Assembly: GCA_963758505.1 (NCBI GenBank)
Contig: CAVWVJ010000003.1
Span: 868,001-932,000 of the forward strand
Length of the DNA: 64,000 bases
Reading direction: 5' to 3'
Source: Korobacter sp963758505
Lineage (GTDB): Bacteria; Acidobacteriota; Terriglobia; Terriglobales; Acidobacteriaceae
Under the pieces are notes generated by a model. It worked only from the letters and a program-made list of their open reading frames with translations. It made no database searches and was not told where the DNA came from. This document shows positions 60,624-64,000 of this stretch, piece after piece. The position numbers and the translations under genes were made by a program. Within the stretch, counting starts at the first letter, position 1. Every line of letters begins with the position of its first letter.

Positions 60624-63623
60624 GTGGCCGATATGGCGGTATTGCCTGCCACCGGGCCGCGACGCGAGACTGAAGAGACGATCGAGAGTTTCGACAGCCT
60701 GATGCCGTTCCGCGTGCAGGATATCCTGCTCGTTTCCAGCCTTTACGATTCCTTCATCCTGCGCGAAGACGGGCGGCTCAACGAGCTGCTGATCGGCGAG
60801 TCGCGCGAGCTCGACTTACAACATATTCCGGGCATCACCCATGTTTCGAACTGCGCAGAAGCGCTCGAGCTGGTACGTTCGCAGCCGCGATTCAACCTGA
60901 TTGTCACGAACCTGGCGGTGGGCGAGATGAACGCCGCGCAACTGGCGCGCGAAATCCGCAAGCTGGGGATCGATGTCCCGGTGCTGGTGCTGGCGTATGA
61001 CTATCGCGAGGTGAAAAACTTCGTGGCGCGCAACCGGGTCAGCGATGTCGATCGGATTTTTCTGTGGCAGGGCAATGCACGCGTCTTGATCGCGATGGTG
61101 AAGTACATCGAGGACAAGCGCAACGTTCTGCATGACACGAAGACGGTAGGCGTGCCGGTGCTGCTGGTGGTGGAAGACAACATCCGCTATTACTCGTCGG
61201 TGCTGCCGGTGATTTATACAGAGCTGATCAGCCAGTCGAAGCGCGTGATTCACGAGGGGATCAACGTGGCGCATAAGCTGGTGCGGCAGAGGGCGCGGCC
61301 GAAGATCCTGCTTTGCTCGGACTATGAGGAGGCCGAGCAATACGCGCGCCAGTATCGCGACAACCTCCTGGCGGTAGTTTCCGATGTGCAGTTTCCGCGG
61401 GGAGGGGCTCCGGATGCCGAGGCAGGATTCCACCTGGCGCACGTGATCCGTGAGCTGGTGCCGGACGTGCCGATCGTGCTGCACTCGAGCCATACGGAAT
61501 ACAAAGCGCGCGCCCATGGACTGGGTTTCGCGTTCCTGCAAAAGCGCTCGCCGACGTTCCTCCTGGATTTCCAGGAGCTGCTCATTCAGCAGTGTGCCTT
61601 CGGCGATTTCGTTTTCCGGATGCCGGATGGCGAGGAAGTCGCGCGCGCCAAAGATATGCATGAGCTGGAGCTGGAACTACACCGGGTTCCAGCGGAGAGC
61701 ATTGCGCAGCACAGCCAGCATAATCATTTCTCGCGCTGGCTCACCGCCCGGACGGAATTCGCATTGGCGCAGAAGTTGCGACCGCGCAAGGTCTCGGACT
61801 TCCCGACGCTGGAGGATCTGCGGCGTGACCTGATCGATTCGATCCATGAGTATCGGCGGGAGCAGACCGAAGTTTCGATTGGAGATTTCGATGCGTCGAC
61901 ATTTAAGACGGGAGATGCGTTCTTCCTGCGCATCGGATCCGGATCGCTGGGCGGCAAGGCGCGGGGACTGGCGTTCATGCGGCATTTGCTCTACAAGCAA
62001 CGATTCTCGCGGCGCTTCCCGGGGGTAAAGGTCTCGGTTCCACCGGCGGTGGTGATCAGCACGGAGTTTTTCGATCGGTTCCTGGCAGACAACAACCTGC
62101 TGGAGTTTGCGATCCGCTGCCCGGATGACGCGGAGATTCGGCAGAGTTTTCTCGATGCGGCATTGCCGGAGGTGTTGCTGTCGGACCTGCATGCGTTTCT
62201 ATCCGAGGCGCAGTATCCGCTCGCGGTGAGGTCTTCGAGCCTGCTGGAAGATTCGCACTACCAGCCATTCACGGGGGTTTATGAAACCTTCATGCTGGGC
62301 AATGGGTATGCCAGCGTGGAAGAGCGACTGGCGCAGCTCGGGCGGGCGATCAAGCTGATTTACGCGTCGACGTTCAGCCAGCACGCCAAGGCGTATGTGC
62401 GCGCAACGCCCTACCGGCTGGAAGAAGAGAAGATGGCTGTGATCCTGCAGGAAGTGGTAGGCGCGCAGCATGAGACGCGCTTTTACCCCAATTTTTCCGG
62501 GGTACTGCGTTCGCACAATTTCTATCCGACGGCGCCGATGACGTCGGCGGATGGGATTGCAGCGGTGGCTCTCGGTATGGGACGCGCGGTGGTGGAGGGC
62601 GGGCGGTGCCTCTCGTTCTGCCCAAGGTATCCGCGGCATCCGATCCAGTTTTCCGAGGTGAAAGAAATTCTCGCAAATTCGCAGTCGGAGTTCTGGGCGA
62701 TGGATCTCGAGCAGCACAGCGGTGGAGATCAGGCTGCCGGGCTGCGCGAGGTGCGGTTCGAACTGGATGTAGCAGAGCGCGATGGGACTCTCGCCATGGT
62801 CGCATCCACCTACAACCGGGACAACGACGCTGTGTATGACGGGATGAGCCGCGCGGGCACGCGGCTGGTAAGTTTTGCGCCGATCCTGAAGCAGGAGATT
62901 TTTCCGCTTGCCGGAATCCTCGACCAATTGTCGAAGGTCGGCGAAGCGGCACTGGGCCAACCGGTGGAGATTGAATTTGCGGTGCGCCTGGCAAGAGCTC
63001 AGGGAGAGCCGTCGAAGTTTGGCTTTCTGCAGGTGCGGCCCCTGGTGCTCTCCGGCAACGGGGAACATTTGCGGATGGACGATGTGGAACCCGAGACATT
63101 GATCTGCAAGAGCTCGAGTGTGCTGGGCAACGGACGCATCCAGAATTTATACGACCTGGTGGTGGTGGACTTCGATCGCTTCGAGCGTGGGCGCAGCCGG
63201 GCCGTCGCAGAGGCAGTGGCGCATTTCAATGCGAAGCTGATGGACCGTGAGCGGCCCTACATCCTGATTGGAGTGGGGCGGTGGGGATCGAATGATCCGT
63301 GGCTAGGCATTCCGATCGAGTGGGACGAGATCGCCGGCGCACGCGTGATTGTCGAGGCCGGGTTGCGCGATATGAGCGTGACGCCATCGCAGGGCAGCCA
63401 TTTTTTTCAGAACCTGATGGCATTCCAGGTCGGCTATTTCACGGTGAATCCTGAGTCGGGACGCGGAGTGCTCGACTGGCGATGGCTGGGAGAACAGCAG
63501 GCCGTGCAGGAAGAAGAGTGCGTGCGGCACTTGCAATTCGAGAAGCCGGCGGTGGTGGTGATGAACGGCATGACGCGCGAGGGCATGATTCTAAAACCGG
63601 GATATGAAGTTCCGGGGCGCTAA
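60624..63623 (+). CDS. Two receiver-like domains fused to a PEP-synthase ATP-grasp domain
   Basis: 999 residues from GTG 60624 (ATG 60633 is the alternative). A first receiver-like domain (about 30-165) has Asn96 at the acceptor position, so it is degenerate. A second (about 177-330) has the acidic pair E184-D185, acceptor-like Asp254 (VVSDVQFP), Ser288-Ser289 and Lys307. From about 420 comes a PEP/pyruvate-binding (PPDK N-terminal) domain: GSGSLGGKARGLAFM, LAVRSSSLLEDSHYQPFTGVYETFML, FGFLQVRPLV. The phosphohistidine swivel and PEP barrel are absent. TATAAT at 60615-60620 lies just upstream. The biological substrate is unknown. Confidence 0.85.
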   Translation: MADMAVLPATGPRRETEETIESFDSLMPFRVQDILLVSSLYDSFILREDGRLNELLIGESRELDLQHIPGITHVSNCAEALELVRSQPRFNLIVTNLAVGEMNAAQLAREIRKLGIDVPVLVLAYDYREVKNFVARNRVSDVDRIFLWQGNARVLIAMVKYIEDKRNVLHDTKTVGVPVLLVVEDNIRYYSSVLPVIYTELISQSKRVIHEGINVAHKLVRQRARPKILLCSDYEEAEQYARQYRDNLLAVVSDVQFPRGGAPDAEAGFHLAHVIRELVPDVPIVLHSSHTEYKARAHGLGFAFLQKRSPTFLLDFQELLIQQCAFGDFVFRMPDGEEVARAKDMHELELELHRVPAESIAQHSQHNHFSRWLTARTEFALAQKLRPRKVSDFPTLEDLRRDLIDSIHEYRREQTEVSIGDFDASTFKTGDAFFLRIGSGSLGGKARGLAFMRHLLYKQRFSRRFPGVKVSVPPAVVISTEFFDRFLADNNLLEFAIRCPDDAEIRQSFLDAALPEVLLSDLHAFLSEAQYPLAVRSSSLLEDSHYQPFTGVYETFMLGNGYASVEERLAQLGRAIKLIYASTFSQHAKAYVRATPYRLEEEKMAVILQEVVGAQHETRFYPNFSGVLRSHNFYPTAPMTSADGIAAVALGMGRAVVEGGRCLSFCPRYPRHPIQFSEVKEILANSQSEFWAMDLEQHSGGDQAAGLREVRFELDVAERDGTLAMVASTYNRDNDAVYDGMSRAGTRLVSFAPILKQEIFPLAGILDQLSKVGEAALGQPVEIEFAVRLARAQGEPSKFGFLQVRPLVLSGNGEHLRMDDVEPETLICKSSSVLGNGRIQNLYDLVVVDFDRFERGRSRAVAEAVAHFNAKLMDRERPYILIGVGRWGSNDPWLGIPIEWDEIAGARVIVEAGLRDMSVTPSQGSHFFQNLMAFQVGYFTVNPESGRGVLDWRWLGEQQAVQEEECVRHLQFEKPAVVVMNGMTREGMILKPGYEVPGR

Positions 63624-63635
63624 GGGGCGCCGAGT

Positions 63636-64000
63636 AGGGGGCCTTCGGCTGCGAACGCTGGGCGTTCTTCGCTGAGGATGACAGGGGATTTACCTGCGGA
63701 CGAGGTGGAACAGCAGGTCCCTACGTCGCTCCATCACCCCGCCAGCGGGAGCTGTCGGGGGCCCCGATTGCGCTCCTCTGGATGACAAGAGAGGGCACTG
63801 GAGTTGGGAGCGGACGATGGAGGCTCGCCGCGAGGCGGAATGGGCAACGGTATTCGGTGCGAGTAGGTTCTTCGCTGAGGATGACAGGGGATTTACCTGC
63901 GGACGAGGTGGAACAGCAGGTCCCTACGTCGCTCCATCACCCCGCCAGCGGGAGCTGTCGGGGGCCCGATTGCGCTCCTCTGGATGACAAGAGGGAGTAT
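63636..64000 (-). repeat. Tandem 203-bp duplication containing family B and A repeats
   Basis: TTCTTCGCTGAGGATGACAG starts at 63665 and again at 63868, with the following 120-130 bases nearly identical (GGGGATTTACCTGCGGACGA, CAGCAGGTCCCTACGTCGC, CCCGCCAGCGGGAGC, CTCTGGATGACAAGAG). The first is preceded by the B core GAACGCTGGGCGTTC. The window ends inside the second copy. Confidence 0.88.

Overview
The window looks like chromosomal DNA of a GC-rich, diderm (outer-membrane) bacterium. My best guess is Acidobacteriota (Koribacter/Terriglobia-like). The guess rests on BamA, OmpH, LpxA/FabZ, TonB and OmpA on an LPS-type envelope, on several proteins I associate with that phylum (MXAN_5187-type, DUF2393, DUF2071), and on dense intergenic repeats built on the words TTGTCATCC and CCTGCTGTT. 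No tRNA, rRNA, CRISPR, prophage or IS transposase was seen.

Layout. 1-5.9 kb: 5' part of recA (minus strand), a repeat field with a 157-bp tandem array, a thioesterase, a coupled membrane gene pair, a HigBA toxin-antitoxin module, a secreted protein and a TPR protein. 6-12.6 kb: a two-domain ThyX-like gene, DUF2071, DUF4118, a cation/proton antiporter, an RRM protein and small unknowns. 12.8-18 kb: bamA-ompH, a DUF1801 protein and a TonB protein. 18.3-28.3 kb: lepA, an MFS transporter divergent from gluconokinase, treZ, maf, tatA, an M20 peptidase, fabZ-lpxA and a TauE-type exporter. 28.4-33.4 kb: two envelope proteins, selD, a zinc-dependent phospholipase-like protein, YqeY and a VOC protein. 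33.8-45 kb: a membrane protein, a class V aminotransferase and serA (serine synthesis), an M50-CBS protease, rsmD, folC, and plsC/amidotransferase/SDR. 45-50 kb: pyrH, two paralogous CxxC proteins, frr, a RibD-C reductase, MerR and fabG with an epoxide-hydrolase-like protein. 50-64 kb: a GNAT, XRE and LuxR regulators, an OmpA-like protein, ogt, PaiB, cdaA-cdaR-glmM, xseA and a 999-aa receiver/PEP-synthase-like protein.

Main discovery. selD (selenophosphate synthetase) reads through an in-frame TGA at codon 19, exactly where the catalytic Cys/Sec of the family lies. The TGA is followed by a well-formed bacterial SECIS-like hairpin. The gene is therefore probably a selenoprotein, and a standard gene call starting after the TGA would lose the active site.

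Other threads. (i) Two intergenic repeat families have constant flanks and interchangeable or compensating hairpin cores. A third repeat is inserted in frame inside the thyX-like gene. Repeats also supply or abut the stop codons of several genes. (ii) Four genes (thyX-like, M20 peptidase, rsmD, glmM) each need one single-base correction to read through. Because glmM is normally essential, sequence error is more likely than decay. (iii) Many genes have a TAnAAT-like hexamer ending 6-10 nt before the start codon and no Shine-Dalgarno, suggesting leaderless transcripts.
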